Below, piece after piece: positions 8,148-18,809 of a stretch of 64,000 bases of DNA. Numbering within the stretch: the first letter of the stretch is position 1; each line of letters begins with the position of its first letter. Under the pieces are notes generated by a model. The model was given only the letters and a program-made list of their open reading frames with translations, was not told the origin of the DNA and did no database searches. The position numbers were made by a program, and so were the translations under genes. The stretch is taken from the NCBI GenBank assembly GCA_018401745.1, contig JAGYJY010000021.1, forward strand, positions 1 through 64,000. The letters run 5' to 3'. Origin of the DNA: Pirellulales bacterium. GTDB taxonomy: Bacteria; Planctomycetota; Planctomycetia; Pirellulales; UBA1268.

Positions 8148-8539
8148 TGATGGTGCTCGACACCCACATCTGGGTTCGATGGGTCGATCCTGAGGTCAAC
8201 CCTTTACCATCCCGAATCCTCTCACACATTTCGGGTGCCGATCAGCTTGCCATCAGCGCCATGACCTGCTGGGAGGTCGCCTGGCTTGAAAGACGTGGCC
8301 GATTGCAGCTCCAACCCACGCTCAACGATTGGCTGGCACTCGCGCTGGCTGACTCTTGTGTGCGTTGTCTGCCGGTCGACCGCGCAGTCGCTGTGCGTGC
8401 GGCTCAACTGCCAGAACATCACCGTGATCCCGCTGACCGTGTGATTCTTGCGACCGCCATCGAACAACAAGCGGCATTGGTAAGTCTGGACGCCGCCTTC
8501 GGTGCTTACAAAGAACAGCTGAGAATGCTGATCCAATAA
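8144..8539 (+). CDS. vapC: PIN-domain toxin (VapC-like ribonuclease)
   Basis: 131 residues. The PIN acidic residues are visible: Asp in VLDTHIWVRW, Glu in AMTCWEVAWL, Asp in HHRDPADRVILATA and Asp in LVSLDAAF. VapC toxins cut tRNA or rRNA and are held inactive by the preceding antitoxin. The gene overlaps its partner by four bases. The pair lies between an intact beta-helix gene and a decayed duplicate piece of it. Confidence 0.88.
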   Translation: MMMVLDTHIWVRWVDPEVNPLPSRILSHISGADQLAISAMTCWEVAWLERRGRLQLQPTLNDWLALALADSCVRCLPVDRAVAVRAAQLPEHHRDPADRVILATAIEQQAALVSLDAAFGAYKEQLRMLIQ

Positions 8540-8607
8540 ACAAGATGGAGCCCCAACCCTCTGACACCCAACCCTCTCTCACCGCCTTGGAGGTGCGCTA
8601 CGCCACC

Positions 8608-8709
8608 GATGCGGGCGAACGGGCGATCAATCTCGGCGGGAGCACGGGGCTCGCGTATTTTCGGCCCACGGTTGGCGACAGCGAGCCGACCGCAGGCCAC
8701 GGATGGCCC
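8608..8709 (+). repeat. Partial duplicate of the beta-helix gene with internal deletion
   Basis: Bases 8608-8685 match 7001-7078 with four mismatches. Bases 8681-8709 match 7451-7479 exactly. The copy thus joins two parts of the beta-helix gene that are 372 bases apart in the intact copy, at the shared word GCGAG/GTGAG. It translates as GERAINLGGSTGLAYFRP then PTAGHGWP, but forms no full gene. Confidence 0.85.
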
Positions 8710-8771
8710 AGTTCAGCGGCGTGGGGCCCACGCCTGGCGGCCCTGACGCCACCCGAAGCGAGAGCGAAGCA

Positions 8772-9660
8772 ATGAAGCAACGGATCGTAGGCCTCGGTGA
8801 AATCCTCTGGGACGTGTTTCCCGACGGTCCGCGGTTTGGCGGCGCGCCGGCCAATGCGGCCTGCAGCACCGCAGAGCTTGCCGGCGAGGCCGCTCGCGTG
8901 GCCATGGTCAGCGGCGTCGGCCTGGATTCGCTTGGCAGCGAGGCACTCACGGCCCTGCAGTCGCATCGAGTCGACGTGGGGGCGGTGCAGCGGAACCGCT
9001 GGAGCACGGGCCGCGTGGATGTAGAGGTCGACGCGGCGGGGCTAGCGAGCTACCGCTTCGCGGAGGATTCCGCCTGGGATCACCTCACCTGGAACGACGA
9101 GCTTGCCGAGCTTGCAGCACAGGTCTCGGCCGTCTGCTTCGGCACCCTCGGCCAGCGTCGGCCCGCGTCACGAGCCGTTCTTCGACAGTTTGTGGCCGCC
9201 GTGCCGGCATCCGCGCTGCGGGTGCTCGATGTCAACCTGCGGCCTCCTTACGACGACGATCAGGTGATCCTTGAGTCGCTCGAACTGTGCAACGTGCTCA
9301 AGCTCAACGACGACGAGCTGCCCCGCGTGGCGAGGCTCTGCGGCTGCCAGGGAGACGCGGCGGAGGTGGTGCGGCAAACTTGCCGATCGCTTTCAGCTCA
9401 AGGCCGTCGCCCTCACGCGTTCATCCCAGGGGGCGATGCTGCTCGTTGACGGGCAGTTCAGTGACCGCGAAGGGCAGGCAGTCGCTGTTGCCGATACGGT
9501 GGGCGCTGGCGATGCCTACACGGCGGCCATGATGCTCGGCCTGCTGGCAGGCCACGATGCCGACAGGATCAACGCCTGGGCGATCCAGGTCGCCTCCCAT
9601 GCCTGCAGCGTCGCTGGCGGCACGATGCAGTTTCCCGCGTCGCTCCACTTCCAGCCATGA
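8772..9660 (+). CDS. PfkB-family carbohydrate kinase, probable fructokinase (frameshifted)
   Basis: Phosphorylates a sugar using ATP. The N-terminus MKQRIVGLGEILWDVFPDG and FGGAPANAA is typical of PfkB fructokinases. Further on are LDVNLRPPY, LKLNDDELP and, near the C-terminus, ADTVGAGDAY with the catalytic Asp of the GAGD anion hole. One extra base in the A3 run at 9376-9378 breaks the frame: VVRQ must be joined to LADRFQLKAVAL. Corrected length is about 295 residues, normal for the family. It lies upstream of the GH32 gene, which fits fructose or fructan use. Confidence 0.85.
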
Positions 9661-9971
9661 GCCTTCCGGCCGTGAGTCCCTTTCATCTCGGAGCGATCGC
9701 ATCGTTTCCACCTGCTCCAAGCCGGTGATGGACGGGGTTGCCGGTTCTGGCCGGCACGCTATCGCAGCCACGGCCCTAGGGTCTGCAGCGGCGACGGCTT
9801 CGGAGTACAAAGGGGCACCGCACGACCGAGGCCTCTGCCCACGCGGAAGGCCCGCGCTGATCCGCGTGAGGAAGACACGCGGGTTTTGTTTGACTGCCGA
9901 CAGGAGAATCCGCCGCACCATGCTGGGGCTGTTTGACGAGTGGCACAGCCGCATCGTCGCCGACTACACCG
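9661..9971. other. Gap without a recognisable gene
   Basis: No frame here resembles a protein I know. It contains one possible terminator (9862-9890). The missing N-terminal half of the FAD oxidoreductase that follows is not found in it. Confidence 0.5.
9862..9890 (+). terminator. Possible Rho-independent terminator
   Basis: A perfect stem CCGCGTG/CACGCGG with loop AGGAAGA is followed by GTTTTGTTTG. It lies 200 bases after the PfkB stop. Confidence 0.4.
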
Positions 9972-10882
9972 GTTGTGGCCTCCCGGCTCTGCCTGACCGA
10001 TCAGCCCGCCAATCGGGTGCCGATTCCAAAGCCAGCCGCGTACGATCCGGGGCGTTTTGAAGTGGTGCGTCGCTGCCTTGCTGCTGGGGAGAAGCGTGTA
10101 GGCTTCGACCTCTATCCACTGCCAGGAAAAAGTTTGATGGCAACAACTCCATCGGTGGGCAGTTCTCCATCGGCCTCGTCGGAGGGAGTGTGCACTGGCA
10201 CGCTGCCGATGAGGCTGAGCGTGCGAGGATCTGGGAAGCCCACAAGCAGTACACGCTGGAGTTTCTCCATTTCTTAGTCACCGACCCGGCGGTGCCGCGG
10301 GCCACACGCGAGCGGTTTGCACGGCTCGGCTTCTGCAAGGATGAGTTCGCAGCCACGGATCACTTCTCTCCTGCCCTCTACGTGCGCGAGTCGCGGCGGA
10401 TGCAGGGGCTCTTCGTGATCAGCCAAAAGGACATCCTCGAGTCGCCCGAGAAGCCTGATGCGATCGCGATCTCGTCGTTTCCCATCGACTCCCACGACTG
10501 CCAGCGGATCGCCCTCCCAGGCGGTGGCGTGATCAACGAAGGGACGATTTTCCCGGTGCGACGCACCAGCCCGAAGCAGGGATACGCCTACCACGTCCCG
10601 TATCGGGCGATCCTGCCCAAGCCCGAGCAGTGCGACAACCTGATCGTGCCTGTGGCCCTCTCGTGCACCCACGTGGGGATGTCGTCGCTGCGGATTGAGG
10701 CCGCCTGGATGACGATCGGCCAGAGTGCGGGGGTTGCCGCCGCGATCGCTGCCGCAGCGGACGTGCCGGTGCAGGCGGTTCCCTATCAAAACCTGCGAGC
10801 GCGACTCGTGGCACACAAGCAGGTACTCGACCTGCCCGATGGTGGCGACTCAGCATCGGCACCGGACCGAGCCCCTCAATAA
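9972..10882 (+). pseudogene. C-terminal half of a secreted-type FAD-dependent oxidoreductase
   Basis: The sequence resembles the C-terminal half of planctomycete FAD-dependent oxidoreductases (PF12831-like): CLTDQPANRVPIPKPAAYDP, YVRESRRMQGLFVISQKDIL, SFPIDSHDCQRIA, YHVPYRAILPKPEQCDNLIV and MTIGQSAGVAAAIA. The N-terminal GxGxxG nucleotide-binding domain is missing, so the gene is truncated. In addition one base is missing in the A5 run 10127-10131: adding one A restores PGKKFDGNNSIGGQFSIGLV. It is related to the intact paralogue at 15438-17780 by family only. Confidence 0.82.
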
Positions 10883-10996
10883 AGTGCTGGGAAGTACTGG
10901 GAAGTGCTGGCGAATACATGACCCTGCGTGTGGCCGCTCCGTGCAGCCTTCGACACCCAGCGGCCAACTGGGCCGCAAAGGAGACCTTTCGTGGCG

Positions 10997-12625
10997 ATGA
11001 AACTTCTCGTGACGGTTATGGTGCTGTGTCCTGTTGCGCTGCTCAGGGCCGATGAGCCTGAGGGCGACGGCTCGCCGCCGCGATTTGACATCGCCGAGCA
11101 GGTGGAGGCCTACCGGAGTGGACCGCACGCCTTCGACGAGCCCCTGCGGCCGCAGTTTCATTTCACGCCGCCCATCAACTGGATGAACGATCCCAATGGG
11201 CTGGTGTTTCACGATGGTGAATACCACCTCTTCTACCAGTACAACCCTGCGGGCAATGAGTGGGGGCATATGAGCTGGGGGCATGCGGTCAGCCCAGATC
11301 TCGTGCACTGGCAGCATCTGCCCCTGGCGATTCCCGAGACCGACACCGAAATGGCCTTCAGCGGCTGCTGCGTCGTTGACCATGCCAACACATCGGGGCT
11401 CGGCAGCGACGGGCAGGCTCCGATGGTGGCGATCTACACCGGCCATGCCCCGGGACGGCAGGTGCAGAACATTGCCTTCAGCCTCGACCGTGGCCGCAGC
11501 TGGAAGCCGTATGCGGGCAACCCGGTGCTCGATGAAGGGCTTGCCGACTTTCGCGATCCAAAGGTGTTTTGGCACGAGCCGACGCAGCGGTGGGTGATGG
11601 TGGTCTCGCGAGCGATTGAGCGGGTGCTGGTGTTGTACGGCTCGCACAACCTCACCGAATGGACGGAGCTCAGCCGGTTTGGGCCCGCGGGAGCTCTCAA
11701 CAAGCCCAACTGGGAGTGCCCCGACCTGTTTGAGCTGCCGCTGCTCGATGAGCAGGGCAAGGCGATTGCTGGTGAGTCGCGGTGGGTGCTTGAAGTGGAT
11801 ATCGGCGGCGGTGCGATCGCTGGTGGAAGCGGGAGCGAATACTTTGTGGGCCACTTCGATGGCGAGCAGTTTCAGGCGGAGCAGGCAGCCCGCTGGGTCG
11901 ACTATGGCCGCGACTTCTATGCGCCTGTCAGCTGGGACAACATCCCGGCCGACGATGGAAGGCGGATCTGGATCGGCTGGATGAACAACTGGGAGACGTC
12001 GCTTGTGCCCACATCGCCCTGGCGTGGGGCGATGACGGTGCCCCGCAGCCTGGCCCTCAAGCGGGTGGCCTTCAACACGGAAGAGCCCGCGGTGATCACG
12101 CTGATCCAGCAGCCGGTCGAGGAGCTCCGTCTGCTGGAGTTGTGGAGCCGCACGCTGGAGCCCGCCTCCGGCTGGCCGCCAGCCGCTCTCACCAGGCCTG
12201 GCGAGCTGGACGACATGACGTTTGTGCTCGAGGTGGAGATCGAGCCTGCCGATGCCCGCTCGGCTGGCGTGCGGATTCGAACCGGCGACGACGAATACAC
12301 CGAGATCGGCTTCGACCGGTTTGATGCCGCGGTGTATGTCGACCGCACGAAATCTGGCAACGTGGGCTTTCACCCGGCCTTCCCCGGACGCCATCGGGCG
12401 CCGGCACGGCTGATCGACGGCTCGGTCAGGCTCCGGATTCTCGTCGATCGGTCGTCGGTTGAGGTGTTTGTCAATGATGGTGAGGCCGTGATCACCGATC
12501 GCATCTTTCCCACCCGCCGCGAGCCGGTTGTTGAAGGCTTTGCGGGCTCGGAAGAGGCCGAGGTGCGGGCCACGCTCGTGCGGCTGTCGGGCATCTATCG
12601 CGTGGAGCCGCAGCAGCCTGAGTGA
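10997..12625 (+). CDS. Glycoside hydrolase family 32 (levanase/inulinase/invertase type)
   Basis: Secreted beta-fructosidase that releases fructose from fructans or sucrose. Start at MKLLVTVMVL, with a signal peptide ending near LLRADEP. The five-bladed propeller motifs are present in order: WMNDPNG (nucleophile Asp, about residue 65), FRDPKVFWHEP (transition-state Asp), and WECPDLFELP (acid/base Glu). A C-terminal beta-sandwich follows, with VRLRILVDRSSVEVFVNDGE and RIFP. At 542 residues it is a normal GH32. With the upstream PfkB kinase it would form a short fructan-use path. It converges with apbE. Confidence 0.95.
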   Translation: MKLLVTVMVLCPVALLRADEPEGDGSPPRFDIAEQVEAYRSGPHAFDEPLRPQFHFTPPINWMNDPNGLVFHDGEYHLFYQYNPAGNEWGHMSWGHAVSPDLVHWQHLPLAIPETDTEMAFSGCCVVDHANTSGLGSDGQAPMVAIYTGHAPGRQVQNIAFSLDRGRSWKPYAGNPVLDEGLADFRDPKVFWHEPTQRWVMVVSRAIERVLVLYGSHNLTEWTELSRFGPAGALNKPNWECPDLFELPLLDEQGKAIAGESRWVLEVDIGGGAIAGGSGSEYFVGHFDGEQFQAEQAARWVDYGRDFYAPVSWDNIPADDGRRIWIGWMNNWETSLVPTSPWRGAMTVPRSLALKRVAFNTEEPAVITLIQQPVEELRLLELWSRTLEPASGWPPAALTRPGELDDMTFVLEVEIEPADARSAGVRIRTGDDEYTEIGFDRFDAAVYVDRTKSGNVGFHPAFPGRHRAPARLIDGSVRLRILVDRSSVEVFVNDGEAVITDRIFPTRREPVVEGFAGSEEAEVRATLVRLSGIYRVEPQQPE

Positions 12626-12662
12626 TGCAGCGTGCTGGGATCGACTGGTGCGACGCTCCGTG

Positions 12663-13580
12663 TCATCGCGGCTGTGCACCCACCGCGGCCGCGACGGCGA
12701 GGGCGTCGGCCCGGCTGCAGCTGGTGCTGCGAACCATCACTGGGCGGGGCTCTGCGGCGACCGGCTGACCGGTGCGAGGATCGATGGGCGATCGGCCAGG
12801 TCTGGGGGTGGCAAAGGCGATCGCTTCCCCCGGGCTCAGCGGGAGGGTCGCGGGAGCGGCGCCGGCGGTCTGGGGAACGACCACCTGCCATCGCTCGCCA
12901 CTGGCCTGCCGGCCCCACGCGCGGGCCTCGCCGCCGAGCACGACGAGATGATCCGGCGAGCCGAGCTCCACGAGCCGCTCGCCGAGGCAGTCGACCGCAT
13001 AGCCCGGGCCGATGCCGCCGAGATCCAGAGCCACGCCTGGCTTTCGCTTTCGCAGCGCAGCAGACCCTGCCGGCGGCTGGCGGTGTTCGATCAGCGAGAG
13101 CCCGACGAGCTCGGCGGCAGCCGCGAGGGCATCGGGCTGTGGTGGCTTCCGCCGCTCGCTCGCCTGTCTCCAGAGTGCGACCAGCGGGCCGACGGTGGGG
13201 TCGAAGGCCCCGGCCGTCTCGGCATGCACCTCGCGGGCGATGGAGAGGATGGCGGACAGGTCGTCGCCAACCTCCACCCACTCGCCGGCAGCCGCCCGGT
13301 TGAAGCGGCTCACATCGGAGTCGGGCCGCCAGCTGCTCGCCCCGCGGTCGATGCGGGCGAGCACCGCCTCAAGCTCGCGGTGCACGTCACCGCGGCTGCG
13401 GCCTGGAACGGCCGCGGCGAGGGTGACGCGATAGGTCGTGCCCATCGCTGGGCCTGCGAGCACAACCGGCTCACCGGCGACGCCAGAGCCTGCAAAGAGG
13501 GCCGCGGCGGCCACGATCGCAGCAAAGGCGGCCATGACGCAGCGGGCAGGCAGGCCAGTCGGTCGTGCCAGGCGGCTCAT
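12663..13580 (-). CDS. apbE: FAD:protein FMN transferase (ApbE)
   Basis: Extracytoplasmic enzyme that attaches FMN from FAD to a Ser/Thr in a partner protein. It has 305 residues with an N-terminal hydrophobic export segment (AAFAAIVAAAALFAG). Motifs: GPAMGTTYRVTL, FDPTVGPLVALWR, VALDLGGIGPGYAVD and HLVVLGGEARAWG, and the C-terminal DALAVAAAVGA region. The C-terminus ends about 30 residues earlier than many homologues. Its ATG overlaps the stop of the upstream FMN-binding protein gene by four bases (ATGA), so the two are translationally coupled and probably enzyme and substrate. Confidence 0.93.
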   Translation of the reverse strand: MSRLARPTGLPARCVMAAFAAIVAAAALFAGSGVAGEPVVLAGPAMGTTYRVTLAAAVPGRSRGDVHRELEAVLARIDRGASSWRPDSDVSRFNRAAAGEWVEVGDDLSAILSIAREVHAETAGAFDPTVGPLVALWRQASERRKPPQPDALAAAAELVGLSLIEHRQPPAGSAALRKRKPGVALDLGGIGPGYAVDCLGERLVELGSPDHLVVLGGEARAWGRQASGERWQVVVPQTAGAAPATLPLSPGEAIAFATPRPGRSPIDPRTGQPVAAEPRPVMVRSTSCSRADALAVAAAVGAQPR

Positions 13581-15304
13581 AGCAGGCTCCCGTAGCGAAG
13601 CGCCGCAACCACGAGGCAGCCCAGCAGCACACCGTCTCGCCAGCTCACGCGGCCGCTGCCGCGGTTGAACCGCAGGTGATCGAGCAGGGCTCCGGTCGGG
13701 CAGCCGTAGCGGCAGTAGGCCATCGGCACAAACAGGCTGGCGACGAGGCTGGCGACAAAGATCGCCAGTGCTGCCACGCCCGCGATCTGCGGCAGGTAGC
13801 CGTCGAAGGGCTCGAGGTCGATAAGGCTCACCGGCAGCGGCAGGACGACGGCGAGCATCGCGAAGGCGAGCAGTGCAAAGGGGAGACGGGCCAGCCAGGG
13901 TCGCAGCCTCGCAGGCAGCGATCGCCTCGGTTTGACAGCCAGCTTGATCAGCTGCTGCGCCGCGCCGTGCGCGCAGAGATGCGAACAGTAGACGTTGCGT
14001 TTGGTGGTCACGGGCAGGGCCACAGCAATCGCTGTGAGCACCGTGAGCACACTCGCTGCCGGCGGCACGCCCGAAGCCACCCATCCGGCAAACTGCCCCA
14101 GCGACAGCAGGGCCCCAGCGCCAAGGCCGAGATACGCAAACACCACCACGGGCATCGCCAGGCGACCGAGCCACATGCCGCGAGCCCGGGTGAAGGCGGT
14201 GAGCACACCGAGGAGCATCACCACGATCGCCCCCCACTGCGGGCCTTCGATCCGGCGAAGCCACGAGCCCAGTGCGTCGGCCAGCGAGGTGGGCACGGCC
14301 TGCACCCGTCGCTCATTGTGGGCGTGGGCTGCCCGCACGATGCCCTCGGCGACCGCCTGGCTGGTCATCGTGGCGCCGCTGACGCCCTCGATCCCCGTTG
14401 CCTCAGGATCGACGCCAGCGAGCTGTTCGATGGTCATGCCGGCATAGATCTCGTCAAAGCGACGGTCGTCGCGGACGTAGCCGACGTATGGGTCGTTGTC
14501 GAACGAGGCGAGCACAAGCACGCCGGCGACCCGGTTTTCGGTGTCGAAGCCGACGATCGCATCGGTCGGCCCCTGGTAGCCGATCACGCCATCGGCCGCG
14601 GGGCTCGTGCGAAGGGCCCAGCCGAGCGGGATGCCATCGTTGCCCCGCACACGGATCACCGACGCATCGCCAGGATCTGCCTCGACCTCGGCAGCCTCGG
14701 GAAAGAGTCGCACGAGATCGGCGAGCGTGGGAGCCGCGTCGAACCGGCTGGCGGGGGCCGTGCCGCCGACGCGGAGGGCGAGGGCTGCGGCGATCGCTCG
14801 GCTGGTGAGCGTGGACCCTGCGACGGAACGCCGCCGCTGCGGTTCGGCAAGCTGCTCAAGCGGCATGCCGACGAACGACTCCCAGAAGCGGCCATCGTTT
14901 TTGATGGCCCGCACGTGATCCCGGGTGTCGCCGCTGGAGAGCACCGAGAGGCCTCGAATCGTGAGCTCGGCATCGCAGATCACCAGCAGATCGGTCGGCC
15001 CTGAGAAGCCGATTGCCGCATCACCCTGAGGGCTTGTGTGAAGCACGACACCAACGGCGGCCCCCCCGGCATCGAGCAGCTCGCGGCCGCCAGCCACCTG
15101 ACGGGCTCCTCCGCCGAGACTCGTCGCCTCCGGCAGATGCCGCTGAATCATCGCCAGCGGCACCGTGGCCAGGTCGCGGGTGGCCAGCTCCGCCTGCCGC
15201 TGCGCATGCGCTGCGTGCACGAGCCAGCCCACCGCGGCCACAAGGGTGAGCCGCACCGCGTGCCCCAGGAACATTCGACGTCGGTGTGCCCAAGACGGTG
15301 TCAT
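13577..15304 (-). CDS. Membrane FMN-binding electron-transfer protein with two flavinylation domains (NosR/NqrC-like)
   Basis: 575 residues from MTPSWAHRRRMF. A signal-anchor helix is followed by two tandem FMN_bind domains. Each carries an ApbE-type site: AGSTLTS with Thr near residue 165 and SGATMTS with Thr near 312. Then come about five or six TM helices and two cytoplasmic Cys motifs, CSHLCAHGA (440/444) and CRYGCPTGA (531/535), resembling the NosR/NapH cluster-binding ends but with fewer Cys than a polyferredoxin. The expected role is passing electrons across the membrane to extracytoplasmic flavins. The coupled downstream apbE supports covalent FMN on both domains. Confidence 0.88.
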   Translation of the reverse strand: MTPSWAHRRRMFLGHAVRLTLVAAVGWLVHAAHAQRQAELATRDLATVPLAMIQRHLPEATSLGGGARQVAGGRELLDAGGAAVGVVLHTSPQGDAAIGFSGPTDLLVICDAELTIRGLSVLSSGDTRDHVRAIKNDGRFWESFVGMPLEQLAEPQRRRSVAGSTLTSRAIAAALALRVGGTAPASRFDAAPTLADLVRLFPEAAEVEADPGDASVIRVRGNDGIPLGWALRTSPAADGVIGYQGPTDAIVGFDTENRVAGVLVLASFDNDPYVGYVRDDRRFDEIYAGMTIEQLAGVDPEATGIEGVSGATMTSQAVAEGIVRAAHAHNERRVQAVPTSLADALGSWLRRIEGPQWGAIVVMLLGVLTAFTRARGMWLGRLAMPVVVFAYLGLGAGALLSLGQFAGWVASGVPPAASVLTVLTAIAVALPVTTKRNVYCSHLCAHGAAQQLIKLAVKPRRSLPARLRPWLARLPFALLAFAMLAVVLPLPVSLIDLEPFDGYLPQIAGVAALAIFVASLVASLFVPMAYCRYGCPTGALLDHLRFNRGSGRVSWRDGVLLGCLVVAALRYGSLL

Positions 15305-15321
15305 GCCCGGCGAGTCTACCT

Positions 15322-15436
15322 GTCCGTGGAAAGAGCGATCCATGGCCTTTGTCCACTTAAGCGACGCCCCAAAAGCCAAGGTTTTTGGGGGTCGCCGGTC
15401 GCCGCATCCCGCGGCGGCAGACCTGTTCCACAGTCT
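15322..15436 (-). repeat. Dispersed structured intergenic element, copy 2 (post-stop element)
   Basis: On the minus strand it starts next to the TAG stop (15438-15440) of the FAD oxidoreductase and precedes the start of the FMN-binding protein. It repeats the hairpin CGCCGC-GGGAT-GCGGCG of the copy at 1761-1876. Its second stem is GCGAC then CCCCAAAA, loop ACCTTGGC, TTTTGGGG, a bulged C, and GTCGC. The outer stem is shared with copy 1 while the inner pairs differ in sequence. Confidence 0.7.
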
Positions 15437-15437
15437 G

Positions 15438-17780
<2,343 letters not shown>

Positions 17781-17949
17781 GACACCGTTCTCCTCGTGTG
17801 GGTTCCTCACAGGTTCTGGCCGGTGGCAACGCGGCGGTCAAGCGGGAGTGCCGGTCGAGAGCCGCACGATGCGAATCATTAGACGAAACCTTTGGAAGGC
17901 CGATCGGCACGCTTCGTCAGCGAGCCCAGTGATGCTTGCGGCAGTGAGC

Positions 17950-17977
17950 TTGACTCGCCCGACCGTATTTGTATACT
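17950..17977 (+). promoter_or_regulatory. Sigma-70-type promoter for the Uma2 gene
   Basis: TTGACT and TATACT are separated by 16 bases, about 50 bases before the chosen start of the Uma2 gene. This is the clearest -35/-10 pair I saw in the window. Confidence 0.6.
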
Positions 17978-18028
17978 TTTGGACAGTATTCTGACGAGGG
18001 CAGGTTGCACGCAGAGTTCACGCTATCC

Positions 18029-18625
18029 ATGGCCACATTTCCAGGTGTTGCTCCGTCCCGGCATCTCATGTCCGTCGATGCCTTTCATCGAATGGGAGAG
18101 GTCGGCATTCTCGGGCCCACCGAGCGGGTGGAGCTCATCGGTGGGGAAATCATCAACATGTCGCCGATCGGAGTGTTGCATGCTGCAATCGTTGCACGGT
18201 TGGCGAGTCATTTTGCCCGGCAGCTCGGTGAGGCGGCGGTTGTGTGGTGCCAAAACCCGCTCCGGCTCGACGATCTGAACGAGCCAGAGCCCGACCTTGC
18301 AATCCTGCGACTCCGAGACGACTTCTACATGAGCTCTCACCCCGGGCCGGACGACGTGCTGCTCGTCGTCGAGGTCTCCGATACAAGCCTTGCCTACGAT
18401 CTTGGCACGAAGGTGCCGCTCTACGCTCAACATGCGATCCCCGAGGTCTGGGTGATCGACGCGGTGACACAGCAGACACGGGTGTTTCGAAAGCCGATCG
18501 CAAGCGGCTATGCCCATGAGGAGAGCCGCAACCCAGATCAACCGCTGTGGTGCGAAGCCGTTACGGATTCTGCCACGGGTGGCCACGTGATCGTCGAGTT
18601 GCAGCGACTCCTGCCCCGACGGTGA
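18029..18625 (+). CDS. Uma2-family (DUF820) PD-(D/E)XK endonuclease-like protein
   Basis: 198 residues from MATFPGVAPSRH; the upstream promoter leaves the longer start at 17969 unlikely because it would lie inside the -10 region. Family features: FHRMGEVGILGPTERVELIG, GEIINMSPIG, the metal-binding PEPDLAILR and VVEVSDTSLAYDLGTKVPLY, then EVWVIDAV. The Asp and Glu-x-Lys-like residues of the nuclease core are present. Uma2 genes are numerous in cyanobacteria and planctomycetes; their biological role is not established. Confidence 0.88.
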   Translation: MATFPGVAPSRHLMSVDAFHRMGEVGILGPTERVELIGGEIINMSPIGVLHAAIVARLASHFARQLGEAAVVWCQNPLRLDDLNEPEPDLAILRLRDDFYMSSHPGPDDVLLVVEVSDTSLAYDLGTKVPLYAQHAIPEVWVIDAVTQQTRVFRKPIASGYAHEESRNPDQPLWCEAVTDSATGGHVIVELQRLLPRR

Positions 18626-18809
18626 CGCAGTTCGCTGCGGCTTTGCTCGCCACTGTGATGCTGAGGCACGGCCATGCATCGCAGTGTGTCCAGGCCATCA
18701 GGAATCCCGATGACGTCGGGAAGTGGCACAGTGTTCGCGAGCTCGTTTCCCGGGCTGAGGTGCGTTACGGAGCCGTGAGAGAGGCCTCTGCGATTGGGAA
18801 CTCAGCAGT

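Noticed and set aside
10850-12679. Open frame of 609 codons antisense to the GH32 gene
   Set aside because: The translation is His/Arg-rich with no domain, and the opposite strand carries a complete GH32.
18626-18809. A short gene between Uma2 and the sulfotransferase
   Set aside because: The available frames are short, have no ribosome-binding site and no plausible protein features.
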